64,000 nt of DNA, from assembly GCA_012184525.1 (NCBI GenBank), contig WOFQ01000041.1, forward strand, positions 62,001 to 126,000, written 5' to 3'. Positions within the stretch are counted from its first letter, which is position 1. Every line of letters starts with the position of its first letter. Both the position numbers and the translations under genes were made by a program. Origin of the DNA: Xenoacremonium recifei (lineage: Eukaryota; Ascomycota; Sordariomycetes; Hypocreales; Nectriaceae). Below, piece after piece: positions 21,392 to 32,215 of the stretch. Under the pieces are notes generated by a model. That model ran no database searches. It saw only the letters and a program-made list of their open reading frames with translations, and was not told the DNA's origin.

Positions 21392-22549
21392 TCACTCATA
21401 GCCAACTGGCTTAGGAAATTTCTGCCAGGCGATCTGAGCGTTGATTGCGTGCCCGAAGGATGACACGCCCGTCTCTCGGCAATCGTCACCGATAGCAGTC
21501 ATCGGAAACTCAGGCTGGATTGGGTTGATGTCGTCCAAGTACTTGACCTGCTCATCTGACAATCGTATCTTCAGAGAATTGATGTTGTCATCCAAATGGT
21601 CGATGTTTCGGCCCCCGATCAATGGAAAGACATTTCTAGCCTTTCGCATCACGTAGGCGATAGCGATCTGCTGGATGCTGCTTGTGCCATGTTCTGCAGC
21701 AATCTTTTCGAGCGCCTTGCTGGCCTTGGCCTCGATTTTGCTCTGCTCGGTGTCGTACATCGCCCGAAGTGTCTCCCCTGCTTCTTTGCGCTCATCTACT
21801 TGTTTTTGGGTTTTCAGCTTTCCTGACACCAAAACTCCCCACGGGCATATGGCCATCCCATAGTGCCTGGCCATGGGGATAATATCTCTTTCCAAATCGC
21901 GGCATAGGACATTCCACTTGCCCTGATAAACGGAAAACTGTGTCTTCCCATGTGCTCGAGCATATTCGTTTGCAGCAGAGACAACCCAGGCCGGAGCGTC
22001 AGAAACTCCAAGATAGAGCACCTTTCCCTGCTCCACAAGGATATGAAGAGAATCCATCAACTCTTCAAGAGAGGTTGTCCAGTCCCAGATATGGACATAG
22101 AGCAGATCAATATATGAAGTCTGTAGCTTCTGGAGTGAATCATGTACAGAGATATGCAGACACTTCTTGGAGTTTCCCGAGTAGTTCACAGTTTTTCCAG
22201 GTCCAAGCTCCCAAGCCCGGTAGTTAAGTGTGAACTTGGTCGCGACAAACATGAGATCGCGGTTACCTCGAGCAGCCATCCATTTGCCGATAGACTTTTC
22301 AGATTGTTCGTTCTGGTAGTTACTGGCGGTATCGATGAAGTTTCCTCCGGCATCATGGAATGCATCAAGGAGTTGAAATACTTGCTTCTCACCGATTGCC
22401 CCCATTCCTGGGCCCCAGGCTGTGCCCAGGGACATTCCACCCAAAGCAAGGGGCGAGACTCGTACGCCTGCGGTGCTAGAAAGGATTCGGTAACGACCCA
22501 GCTCGGTCTTGGGCTCGGGGCAGGGCTTGAAAACTTGAAGAGCAAACAT
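21392..22549 (-). CDS. Aldo-keto reductase, norsolorinate-reductase-like
   Basis: Intronless, 385 residues. The AKR catalytic tetrad is visible: Asp73 and Tyr78 in FIDTASNYQNEQSE, Lys105 in VATKFTLNY, His153 in YVHIWDWTTS. The N-terminal extension (RILSSTAGVRVSPLALGGMSL) and GPGMGAIGEKQVFQLLDAF are typical of the fungal AKR9 group, which includes aryl-alcohol dehydrogenases and NorA/AflE-like proteins. Cytosolic NADPH-dependent reduction of an aldehyde or ketone is expected; the natural substrate is unknown. The group name does not mean an aflatoxin pathway is present: no polyketide synthase occurs in the window. A TATA box lies at 22662-22669. Confidence 0.9.
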   Translation of the reverse strand: MFALQVFKPCPEPKTELGRYRILSSTAGVRVSPLALGGMSLGTAWGPGMGAIGEKQVFQLLDAFHDAGGNFIDTASNYQNEQSEKSIGKWMAARGNRDLMFVATKFTLNYRAWELGPGKTVNYSGNSKKCLHISVHDSLQKLQTSYIDLLYVHIWDWTTSLEELMDSLHILVEQGKVLYLGVSDAPAWVVSAANEYARAHGKTQFSVYQGKWNVLCRDLERDIIPMARHYGMAICPWGVLVSGKLKTQKQVDERKEAGETLRAMYDTEQSKIEAKASKALEKIAAEHGTSSIQQIAIAYVMRKARNVFPLIGGRNIDHLDDNINSLKIRLSDEQVKYLDDINPIQPEFPMTAIGDDCRETGVSSFGHAINAQIAWQKFPKPVGYE

Positions 22550-22661
22550 GATGAGATATAGGTCAAAATATAAGGGCAGAGATCTTGCACAGTAGGACTA
22601 TGATCGGTAGAAATTGGAATAGATGAGAAGTGAGATGGAACGAAAAGTATTACTGCCATCG

Positions 22662-22669
22662 TATTTATA
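22662..22669 (-). promoter_or_regulatory. TATA box of the aldo-keto reductase gene
   Basis: TATAAATA on the minus strand, about 115 bp upstream of the ATG at 22549. Confidence 0.45.
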
Positions 22670-22926
22670 GTACGCCAGAGCCTTCCAACTTATCAGGCCG
22701 CTGTTCGGGGATCACTCCAGTCAATACTTGGTGGATCTCCAAGGGTAGCGTGAACTATCATGAGCAGGGGTGTCAGCCATCTGCAGCAGTAATTTCAAGT
22801 TCCTAAGAGTTGTTAATAATTTGCCCTAAAGATGGAGACTCATATTTATGCAAGTTTGCATTACAGTGTTCCACGATCATGCATCAGTCGAAAGCGTCAT
22901 TGAAGCTGAAGAGGATCTTTCTTCTT

Positions 22927-23876
22927 TCAACCTTGGCCAATGCACGGTGTACATCTCAAGGAAGCATCTATTGTGGCTTCACCCCGTTTCACTCGCCAGT
23001 AGTTAGTCGCCTCCAAGACCTCGGGACACCCTTCTATGATAGATGTCCACTTCTCCAGAAAATGGGCACTCAGCTCCCAGTTTCTCACATTATAGGATTC
23101 TCCCCAAACAGAAATTGGGGCCACCGAAATTATGGTCCCATCAGCTTCCTCGGCTCTGCTCAAGTCTGCAAAGTCGCGACATAACTCCTCTTCATCTACT
23201 CGTCCCACTTCTATTCCAAGCAGAATATTATCCCGCATGCTCGGAATCGGGATCAGATCAATCCATGGATGATGTACCAGATCCCTCTGCACTATTGTAG
23301 GCCGGAGGGTTCCTGGCACGGAAGCCTCGCGTAAAGATACTTCGGTAGGCAATGGACCGTGAAAGTTGAACGGTGAGATACACTCGCTGTCGTACATCTT
23401 ATCGAAGCAAATCCCAAGAAGGACGGCATTATTTGCGAGAGCATTCAAGAGATTTAAGCGCGACAAAGTGGCCAGATCGCTTGGTACTCGAACCTTGAGT
23501 GTGTAGTCTACGAGGGCTCTTTGTACAAAATCAAGGGCCTTCGCGCGTCTCTTGGGGCAGACTATGAGGCGAAATGCCAACAAGTCGCTGCTAGATGCCT
23601 CTACGGTTCGGGCTTTATCAACCGATGAGGCCATCTCTGTTGCTGAAAAGCCTCGCTGGGCTGATTCGGCAGCTTGGATAGCGGCCATGCGTTGTGTATG
23701 CTTTCTTTTCCCTGTATGAGATAAGTTTTCGAGGGCCTTGAGCTGGACCAGATGAAATAGCACTCACGATGAGCCCTTTGACTGAGGCGATTCTGCCGTT
23801 TTCGTCGCTCCGATGCGTTGATAGTTCCCGTCCAGTCATCAGAGTAGTCCCAAGCCTCTGATAGTTGAGGAGGCAT
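22927..23876 (-). CDS. bZIP transcription factor with DUF3425 domain
   Basis: Two exons on the minus strand, 23876-23768 and 23711-22927, giving 297 residues (intron 56 nt). Splicing creates the basic region ERRKRQNRLSQRAHRKRK at about residues 23-40, with the N-x7-R core (Asn29, Arg37); the zipper that follows is short. The C-terminal half is the fungal DUF3425 domain, with HHPWIDLIPIPSMRDN and NWELSAHFLEKW as conserved blocks. Proteins of this type (basic region of the Yap/AP-1-like class plus DUF3425) are nuclear regulators of stress or secondary metabolism in filamentous ascomycetes. The target is unknown; the adjacent aldo-keto reductase on the same strand is a candidate. Confidence 0.88.
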
Positions 23877-24327
23877 CGCAGAGGCAGTTTTGCGAAAGAT
23901 AACACGAGGGGTGATGACAGAATCGGGAATTGTAGATCAGCTCAGAGAAAGATGTCCCTCTGAGATTTGACTACTCCACACGGACCACGGAGAAGTGAGA
24001 CAAGGGACATGCAAGTTGCTGACACCCCTGTCGGATAAAATGGAGCTGTTGTGGAGCAACTCTTCCATTGGTATACCCACTCCGAGTGTCTAGAATTCCA
24101 ATTATTCAGCAACGGGGTGCGAAACTCTGCGTATAGGGTAGGGGAACGTGAGTATGGAAGTCGAGATGATTATATTGAACTAGGGCGTAGTAATGAACTT
24201 TCCTTGTAGGTATGCTAAATCGTCTTCAATTATCGCAGATATGACTTCCAAGTGATACAATTATAGTTAAGTGGATTTATAATTCTTATTATCTTTTCTC
24301 AAATTATCGTACGTTGATATCCAGTTC
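23877..24327. other. bZIP gene promoter / TF gene 3' region
   Basis: 451 bp, AT-rich, no gene seen. Confidence 0.45.
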
Positions 24328-27040
24328 TTACGATGTCAACAGAGGCCAGTCAGAGAAGAAGTCAACCGGTAGTGACGTTGTGTTTTCTTCTGGCGGGAGA
24401 CCCATATCTAACTGTGATGATATTTGGAACCCTGATAAGTTTGTCGTGTCGAAGGGGTTATGCAGCAGAGAGAACTGGGTGCCGTTCAAGATGCTGGGGG
24501 ACTGAGATGGACCGGAGAACATTTGCGCGGGCAAATGCTGTTGCTGGACTTGTGGAAGGCCCGATGCAGGCCCAAATCCAGGGCCCTCGACGTGTTGTGC
24601 TGGCTCAGAAGCATTGAATGAGGACAAACGTACTGTGCCCACATCTCCCCATCCATCGGCTGGACGTGTCGCAGATGGCGTGCGTTGTTCCTAATCACAT
24701 ATATCAGACATTTTCCAAAATATGGACTGTAGGGGCAAGGATATATTTACTTCCTGAACATTCTCCAGCTGTGGACCCTGCGGCGGTGAGATTCCACTCA
24801 GCAGGCTTTGGCCGATGCAAGATAGTCCTTGCTCCTGCTGAGATCTTTTTGGTGCTTGTTGCATATATTTGTCGAGATTTGCTATTTGTGCACGTAGCTT
24901 GATCGCGAGACGCGGGGATGCTTTGCGTGTTGATTCAATCTTGTCTAGAAAGTCTGCAAGAACGAACAAGATGTTGCGAATCTGTAGATAAGTCCACGCT
25001 GATAGAGGGTGATGAATCACGCTGCCCAATAGGTATCCGACATGGGCTAAATGCTGGAGCTACCGATTTGGGACGGAAGATGTTAGATGAGGGACCACAA
25101 CAAGGGTTTGAAACCTGCATCTCACAGAAATGGTGCTGGAAGCATGGAAGAATCCGACAGGGATAGCGTCGAGGTCGTCCAGTAGTTCGGTCGCAATGGC
25201 ACACCATAAGTGAACGCTCTTTTTTTCTGCCCCAACAAGAAGCATTCGTAGCTGGTGGGCGGTGAGAAGAACATTGGAGGCTAGATTTGTTAGGATCCGA
25301 GGACTTTGCTGCACAACAAAACAATCGAGTTCACTTGCCTATGAAACCTAGGCGATCCGCGTGTGGATCTCCTGTCATTGTCTTTACCGTCTTCAACTCC
25401 TCGGGTAAGTCTCTATACATTTTTGACACAATATTGAAACAGTCCAACGAGACATGGCTTGAGGGTCGGGCTTGGTTGAGAAATGATGTGACCACTCCAC
25501 CCGGAGCTTCCGGTGAAACGTGATTCTTGGCTCGTACTAGATCATCGATGTGTTCGAGTATGCGGTAAAGATCCGTACAGAAGTTCCACCCGCGAAGAAA
25601 TGATACTCGATTTGCCCTATAATGAACGACTGTATCGGTGAGATCTTCGTCATCATATACCTCGGCAGGGTACAATACGGTTGCTTTGGCCTCCCGCTGC
25701 CGGGATACAAACCCTGAGTGATAAGAAAGATATTGTTCTTGTTGGTAGACTCCCCAGAACTATAGAGAAGTCAGTAATCGCATCCCACGTCGCTCTAAAT
25801 TTTACCCACAAGCCTGCGCCTCTCTTGTTTCAGAACCTCAGTGAGATGTGAAGGCCACGTAGCTTCAAGATGAAAACCATTGCTGATGGCAAGGGACACA
25901 TAATCTCCCAAGTGTAAATAAGCTTGCTTGAAGTTCCCATTTTGCACACAGGCCGATGCTAGAATAGCATGCGTTTGTAGAATAGGGAAGTAATCCGAAA
26001 TCGATAGCGTATCGGAAGGGATTGACTTGACAGCCGCATCATAAGACTTAGTAAATAGATCAATAGCTTGTGAACTGAGGGGATGATAATCAGGAGGCAT
26101 TGGAACGCCATCACAGAGCCGGATGGCACCTAGCGCACATATTGTGGTAATACCGAAGAAAGCTTGATCGGTTCGATATAATTTATCCCGGACTTTAGCA
26201 TGATATGTTGGCCAGTGAAAATATGGGCGCCTATATATGTAAGAGTCAATAACGGCTTGTGGATTGAGGTTTGATGTAATGTTTTTGGGTGTTCTTTGAC
26301 ATTACTCACAAGGGATACGAGGTGTGATAGAAGACCTCCAGCAGACTCTCGATCGTTTCTGGATTGAGGACCTCTTCGGGGGAAGAATCCAAGGATACAT
26401 CTGGTTGATTAGGGCTAGGGACCGAGATAGAGGTGTCGTTGCCCTGAGGACTCATTTGGATCAATAGGTTTGAGTTTGGGGTCGTCGCTGACGGTTGGAA
26501 GTTCGAGTTTGTGTTTGTGGTGGTCCTGGGCTGACACCGGATGATCTTCCGCTGCGGCAGATGGGCCTGGTGAGCTGTTCATTCTTTGTTCGCGACGAGC
26601 CGGTGGCTATTGTATCGCCTCTGCAGTCAGTCTTTATATCTCGGCAAGCAAAACAGGAGATAGAGACTGTGGGGGTTTGGGAATCACGTACTCCTCGCCG
26701 TTTTGCAGGTCTCGTATACGTGCAAGCTACATTTTGCTCCTGACAGCGGCCACAGATCACACCTTCGATGCCCGGGCTGCACTATGTCTTGAATAAGCTA
26801 TGCTCCGAATTACTGTAGCCAGTTTCATTCGACACGAAGAAAACTTGCTTACCTTGCTGGCAATCTTGTGGCATCGATCGCATGCACGCTAAGCATTCAA
26901 TCAACAACTGAAGTGGCTATATAAACAAGAAGATCAACGTTGTAACTCACTGCATTTCGCCTCCTCTTTAAGGCTCGACGGGGGGGTGCCGAGGGTGGTA
27001 GGGAGTGAGATGTGTCCGGTACATCTTCGGGTTCAGGCAT
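24328..27040 (-). CDS. Zn2Cys6 transcription factor, nine exons
   Basis: Exons on the minus strand: 27040-26951, 26888-26853, 26781-26692, 26566-26310, 26230-25810, 25759-25339, 25280-25126, 25059-24751 and 24690-24328. They join to 713 residues with no internal stop. Exon 2 is only 36 nt and carries part of the zinc cluster. The cluster is Cys33, 36, 43, 52, 55 and 62 (C-X2-C-X6-C-X8-C-X2-C-X6-C). The fungal-specific TF domain follows (RPYFHWPTYHAKVRDKLYR, LKQERRRLFWGVYQQEQYLS). The sixth intron (25281-25338, 58 nt) appears to be GC-AG: donor GCAAGT, branch site CTAAC, acceptor CTAG. The third intron (26567-26691, 125 nt) is the least certain join. A Gln-rich stretch and a Ser/Pro-rich C-terminal tail are present. 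It is the nearest regulator to the MFS-aldolase-dehydrogenase block and a natural candidate to control it. Confidence 0.82.
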
Positions 27041-27585
27041 GATAAACAACGTGAATAAAATGACTGTAGAGGCCCCTCAAGAAGCTCTCAGAAATCCAGT
27101 TTAACAGTCTGAGATCTGCAAGGAGCTTGTGTGGTTGGCCGTCGTGGTGACGTTGATTGAGAAGGTTGAAAGGAGGGACCAAGGTTCAGAAGCGCCAGCC
27201 TCTTTCTTGAAGCCAAAATCACGTGACCGACCGAAAGGGCTTCCCCCAACGCGGGTTGAGAAACCAGTTTATTATTACTATAGCCGCTGTCAACTGACAT
27301 CAAGTAATAATTTAGGTCACTCAGATCACGAACCATTTTAGTTTTAGTATTTAAAATATCGAACGCGGAATTTTGAACTAGCAAAATGTGAGTTCTATCG
27401 AAAACTAATAATAAGCTAGGAGTAATATCGCCCTTTTTATTGGACTCTTGTACAAAGACTTCTCCCATTTTGCGAATCCAATATGTTCAATATGCTGATG
27501 TTTGCGATCTAGACACGATATACTTGATACTTGATGCTCGATGTCCATTTTACATCAGCAACACAGCAATCCTGCGAGCAGGGTG
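27041..27585. other. TF gene promoter / MFS gene 3' region
   Basis: 545 bp between two minus-strand genes. A 126-codon minus frame (27088-27468) has no family resemblance and poor composition, so I do not call it. Confidence 0.45.
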
Positions 27586-29538
27586 CTACGCACTGTTGCT
27601 AGCTCGAGTCTCTAGATGCTCTGGAGAATTCTTATTGATAGATACACCATCCCCTTGGATACGAGCCTCCATTGCCTCTCGTGCCATCTTGCGACCATCC
27701 CTCATATTATAATCGAAGACCAGCGACACCTCTTCAATACTCAAGTCCTTCGTTTCTGGGAAGGTAAAATAAATCAGCCAGAAGTAAAGGAAGTCTATAG
27801 CTACATAGACAGCATAATACTTCCACGCAATAGCGTCAAGGGCAATCGGATTGATAAATTGGTTGAACGCGTTGGCGATGCTCTGCGTTGTCTGATAGAT
27901 CGCAGTCCCCTTTGTGCGCAGGTTAAACGGCATGATCTCAACACAGTACGAGTAGTTGAGAGGGGTCCATGCCATGCCATAGAAGCCAAAGAAGAAGAAG
28001 AGGAATGGGATTGACGCAATACCGAGGGAAACCGTCTTTGTCTCAGCGAAACCAGCCGAGAAGCCCATAACAAAGCAGTACGAGAGCATCATTCCGGCTG
28101 TAGAGATGAGAAAAAGGGTACGGCGACCATATCGCTCCACGTTCAAACCCGCAATCTCTGCGATTATAAGGTTCCAAGCTGCTAAGCCAGCATTGATGGA
28201 GACGAGCTGCATAGGCTTGGTAATTCCAGCCATCTTGAGAGCTGGTGTAAGGTAGCTGCAAGAAGAAGAGGCGATTTGTTAGCTTGTCCCTTCTGTTGAA
28301 GTATGATAAAAGAGATACGTACTAGCCAACGATTCCGTTGCCAGCCCAGTTGACTCCAAGGGCGACGGCTAGGTTGATAAATAGACGCTTACGGTTGCCC
28401 TTAGTTCGGAGGAAGTCCAGCTAAGCACCAAAAACATAAGCATGCCCTCAACACCCCAAGACCTGGTATACTAACATATGAGGTTTTGTTGTTCAAAGAT
28501 TCTTCCTCCAATGCAGCGTTGATCTCATTGAACTCCCACTTGACAAGAGGATCGTTCATATCTCCGTTCGCGTGATATTTGGCGAGCATAGCGAATGCTT
28601 TCTCGTTCTGACCTTTGCTGACCATAACACGTGGAGACTCGGGAGCGCCGATAAGGATCATCACAACCAGCGCCGGGCCAACAATGCAGCATATAGTTGG
28701 CGCACGCCAGCTCCATTCGCCTGGAATATAAAGACCGATAACTGCAAGGAATAAAAAGCTTAGTTCTAAGTGTTTGCGTGAGAGTAACAGAAAGGGTGAC
28801 GTACTGCACATTATTGCGCTCAGTAATGACCCTAGATAGTAGAAACCATAGTACATATGACCCATGGGAGATCGGAGCCGAGGATGGGCAGTTTCCTGAA
28901 CGAGAGAAGGAGCTGCAACCTTGGTCATTGCACCACCTACGCCCATTACAACGCGAGCTACGACGGAGACGAACAGTGTCAGCTTGAGAATTCTTGGGGA
29001 AGTATCTGGTGGATTATCATGCACTCACCGCCCATAAACTGATGCGTACTAGTGCAAAGGCCCATGAATATGCCACCGACAATGATTATGATTGCTCCGA
29101 TTATGATACACCATCGCCGACCCCAGCTGTTTGCAACCCATGCGGCAGGAAAGCCCACGACAATACCTGGCAAGAAGATGCAAGCAGCAATAAGGCCGAG
29201 CCAGTCCCCCGAAGGGTCATTGAAGTAGTCAACCCATTCTGGGAGAGACTGGAGGCCTGTCAAAAGCGACTGATCATCTGCATGTTGATGAATCAGCAAC
29301 GGGAGCCTTCGAAACGTTGGGGCTCAGGAGTTGATCTTTGTTACATCCAAGATAGAAGGGGCACAACATAGACCCGATGCAGTAGAACACATTCAATCGT
29401 AGTCCAGCATCCTTGAACCACCACTTATTGGTGTTGTCTGCGATTTAAATACAGGATCAGACCGGCATCTCCCAGAGATGATTAAATCGCCAGACACTCA
29501 CTCTGAATCGTAGCATAAGTCGCTAGACGTTTTGCCAT
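27586..29538 (-). CDS. MFS sugar-porter-type transporter
   Basis: Seven exons on the minus strand: 29538-29502, 29437-29345, 29277-29029, 28957-28805, 28741-28476, 28420-28323 and 28255-27586, giving 521 residues (six introns of 55-71 nt). Sugar-porter signatures are present: FYLGYDQSLLTGL at helix 1, VANSWGRRWC between helices 2 and 3, ARVVMGVGGAM at helix 4, VERYGRRTLF between helices 8 and 9, and FPETKDLSIEEV after helix 12. The protein should be a plasma-membrane proton symporter for a sugar or sugar-like molecule; lactose-permease-like and quinate-permease-like relatives share this pattern. It is transcribed in the same direction as the aldolase and dehydrogenase genes that follow and probably imports their substrate. 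Confidence 0.9.
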
Positions 29539-30416
29539 CATAAGCTGCACTAAAGCACAAGTCGTAGATCAACAGGAGACGGGAAGGAGGTGTGGAGTGA
29601 TTCAGGCAGGAGAAGGTAGGATGGGACAGTGATTTCAGCTCGGACAGTGAGGACTTGGCAAGGACTATTTAAACTTTTCAAAGGCTGGAGGAGATGAGAG
29701 AGGCTACTGGGAACCAGCCCAGATGGGTAAGGCGGGGCATCTTTCGAGGGGAAACCTGAGGTGCTTGAGGGGAAGATGGGGTGTTGGCGAATTATTACCC
29801 TCGACAAGCGAAGGAGAGGAAAGATGAATCAAATCAAAGCCAACAGACCCCGGCCTTGCCTAGTGCAGCTTCCAGAGGGCGGCCAAATGAGTCATGGCTA
29901 CAAATGACCGAGTGTCGTTTACTTGTAACTTCGGATGATCCACGGAGAGATAACTCTCTATGCGATTGAATGGAACTTGAAGGTTTTTTTCTTACTCATT
30001 TCCTTTTTTCTCTAAGGATTGCCATTAAAACCCCAATCTCACAGCGACATATTACACTGCATGTGAAGGCTGAGAACCTTGCAAAGACGAGGCTAAGCTC
30101 GGGAATCATCAGCTTGCCCTTCTGTTAAACTAAGAGTATAACCGGCGCCAAAGATAGAACCCGGTTTAAACGAGTGGGCCCTTAGCGGTTACCTGTTAAA
30201 TGATTGCGGTTAAACTTAGACTCTCCTGCCCCCGTAGCCTGCCACCAAAAGACCACCAAAGGCCAGGATATGCCCACAGTGGTCATAACAAACACCCTAG
30301 TACTTTGGTGGATCTCACTGCTTATCAATTATGTAGCTCGAGGTACTCCGCACCTGAAAGTGTATGTTTTCGATCTAATTCGTTGTTGGTTCAGGTGATT
30401 GGCGCTCAGCCTAAAT
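29539..30416. other. MFS promoter / aldolase gene 3' region
   Basis: 878 bp without a gene. Contains the CGGTTAAA-type motifs listed separately. Confidence 0.45.
30161..30215. promoter_or_regulatory. CCGGTTTAAAC and CGGTTAAAC motifs upstream of the MFS gene
   Basis: CCGGTTTAAAC at 30161-30171 and CGGTTAAAC at 30207-30215, about 620-680 bp upstream of the MFS start. The same core (CCGGTTAAA) occurs twice upstream of the dioxygenase gene at the other end of the block (38224-38277). A shared regulator site is inferred, not shown. Confidence 0.3.
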
Positions 30417-31659
30417 CTAGTAACTATCGGGCTTCGGTTCCTGTTTAACCTTTCCACAGGCTACGTACAATTCTCCAAGCATTCCATCAGTGAGAGCGTT
30501 CATATCCGGCATGATAGAAACCACGTCAAAGCCTTGTTCTGCCCGTTCACGAGCCTGGGTGCCTGAGGTACCTGCAAAGTAGGTCAGCTAGTCGTTTGGC
30601 GTATGGTATAGAAAATAGCGCCGGAGAAAAAAGAGGTTAGGTGTAGATTTAACAAAAGAGACTGTATGATAGTGCACCAGAGAGAGAGGATCATGTGGAC
30701 TTACAGAAAATTCCTGCTTTTTTCCCGGCAGCCTTAGCCGCTCTCAGGGTACGTTGAATGGCCGCTTCGTGCTCTGGTCCACCGCGAACAACGTTCATCT
30801 GCTTAGCAAGGTCGAAAGGACCTACAAATTTTGTTACAAGAAGTCTTCACATTGGGGCTTGCGCGGATCCAGGGGCTTCGCAGTGCTTACCAATGAGTAG
30901 CACATCGATGCCATCGACCTGGGCAATGGCTTCGACATTTTCAACGCCTTGCTTCGATTCAATTTGAACCATTACTACCAAATTATCGTCTGCGTCAAGG
31001 TCGTACTGGGGCCCAACTCCAGAGCCAGGGAAAGCGTGGGAGGCAAATGCAGGCCCATAACCTCTGGTACCCCTTGGTGGATACTTGCTGTACTTGACTA
31101 TGCGGGTGGCATCTTCCTGTTGCACATGATGAGCATGAATGAGCAATGGCGTCGACGGCTAATAAAGGAGGATATTTGGGGTATGAGGGCCGGAGACAGA
31201 CGTACAACAGTATGGCACATAGGCGTGAGTATTCCGTGTGCTCCAGCGTCTAGGGCCCGCTTGATCATCCATTCCTCGGAGTTGGGGACTCGGATTATGG
31301 GACTAGCGCCCTCAGATCCTATTGCAGTGACAAGCTGTCAAGCATCTCCATTAGTTACAGCTTGCGATGATGAATATGGCACGATTACAGTATAGTAGTC
31401 GCTGTCTGTGATCAACCCATGTTCAGCGTCGATGAGGACCCAGCTGAAGCCGCCGCCTGAGGATGCTGTCCCAGTCCGAAGGACACCTCTGGCAGCAGCG
31501 GCGCTAGGAAGTCTGCAATTCACCCATCGGCAGGTCAGCAACTATACTGAAAATCTAGTAAGGAGTTTGGATTGAATACGGGGAAACATACGTTAGCCAA
31601 AATCCGAAAGCCGTGGATTGGCTCTGGAGGCGTCTGTTTATCGGAATGTCCAAGGCCAT
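30417..31659 (-). CDS. HpcH/HpaI-family class II pyruvate aldolase
   Basis: Six exons on the minus strand: 31659-31592, 31512-31389, 31334-31206, 31116-30891, 30821-30705 and 30571-30417, giving 272 residues. The family site is intact: His54 in WVLIDAEHG (base), Arg79 in IIRVPN (pyruvate carboxylate), and metal ligands Glu160 (VMVQIES) and Asp186 (LLIGPFDLA). The spacing matches E. coli HpaI (His45, Arg70, Glu149, Asp175) from memory. The enzyme cleaves 2-keto-3-deoxy or 4-hydroxy-2-oxo acids to pyruvate and an aldehyde in a Mg/Mn-dependent reaction. Relatives act on 2-keto-3-deoxy-L-rhamnonate, 2-dehydro-3-deoxyglucarate and 4-hydroxy-2-oxoheptanedioate; sequence alone does not decide. It lies between a sugar-type importer and a polyol-type dehydrogenase, which favours a sugar-acid-like substrate. 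Confidence 0.9.
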
Positions 31660-32215
31660 GTTTGGATGCAGGCAGTGGTAAGCGGGAACTCTATCGACTG
31701 GCTGTGTCTGCCGTAGGCTCTAGCCAATGTTGGGGATGCAAGCTGTCTTTGTAAGAAATCAAGAGCCTAGTTCATAAATTAATTCGCGCAGGTTAGAGAA
31801 AGCGAAAGGCAATCTTGCCCATTTTTAGGCTCCCTCTCATCAGTCCTCGCGCGCAATTGACCCGGCTTGCCTCCGAACAGGTCCACTGGCATCGGTTATA
31901 AGGACAAATGGCGCTGAATAAGGCGTCCAGTTCCAGATATCAGAGTTCCAGAGCCAATCGTAGACCGTCATCGGATTAGTCGGTTTCCCTCGGTTACAGG
32001 TTTTCTCCCTGGCTTATTGGTTCATGTTGAGCGAACTTTCGACGCTAACGTCGGAAACCCATCTCATTTGTCCAAACATCACTACCATATCCAGATTCAC
32101 AGAGTACGTGAGGACGATATCCAGTTGCACCATTTATCAGCCCACATGTAGCGAATTGAAGATGAAGTATCGCCTACATCCTTGAGATTGAGGTTCTTGA
32201 TTTGTTCTTATAATT
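31660..32215. other. Aldolase promoter / dehydrogenase gene 3' region
   Basis: 556 bp, no gene. TCGGTTATAAGG (31896-31907) and two CGGTT cores near 31980-31997 resemble the motif seen elsewhere in this block. Confidence 0.4.

Noticed and set aside
21392..22549. Aldo-keto reductase read as evidence of an aflatoxin-type cluster
   Set aside because: The family is large and no polyketide synthase, fatty-acid synthase or other pathway gene is present.
27088..27468. 126-codon minus-strand frame upstream of the Zn2Cys6 gene
   Set aside because: No family resemblance, low-quality composition; lies where the promoter should be.
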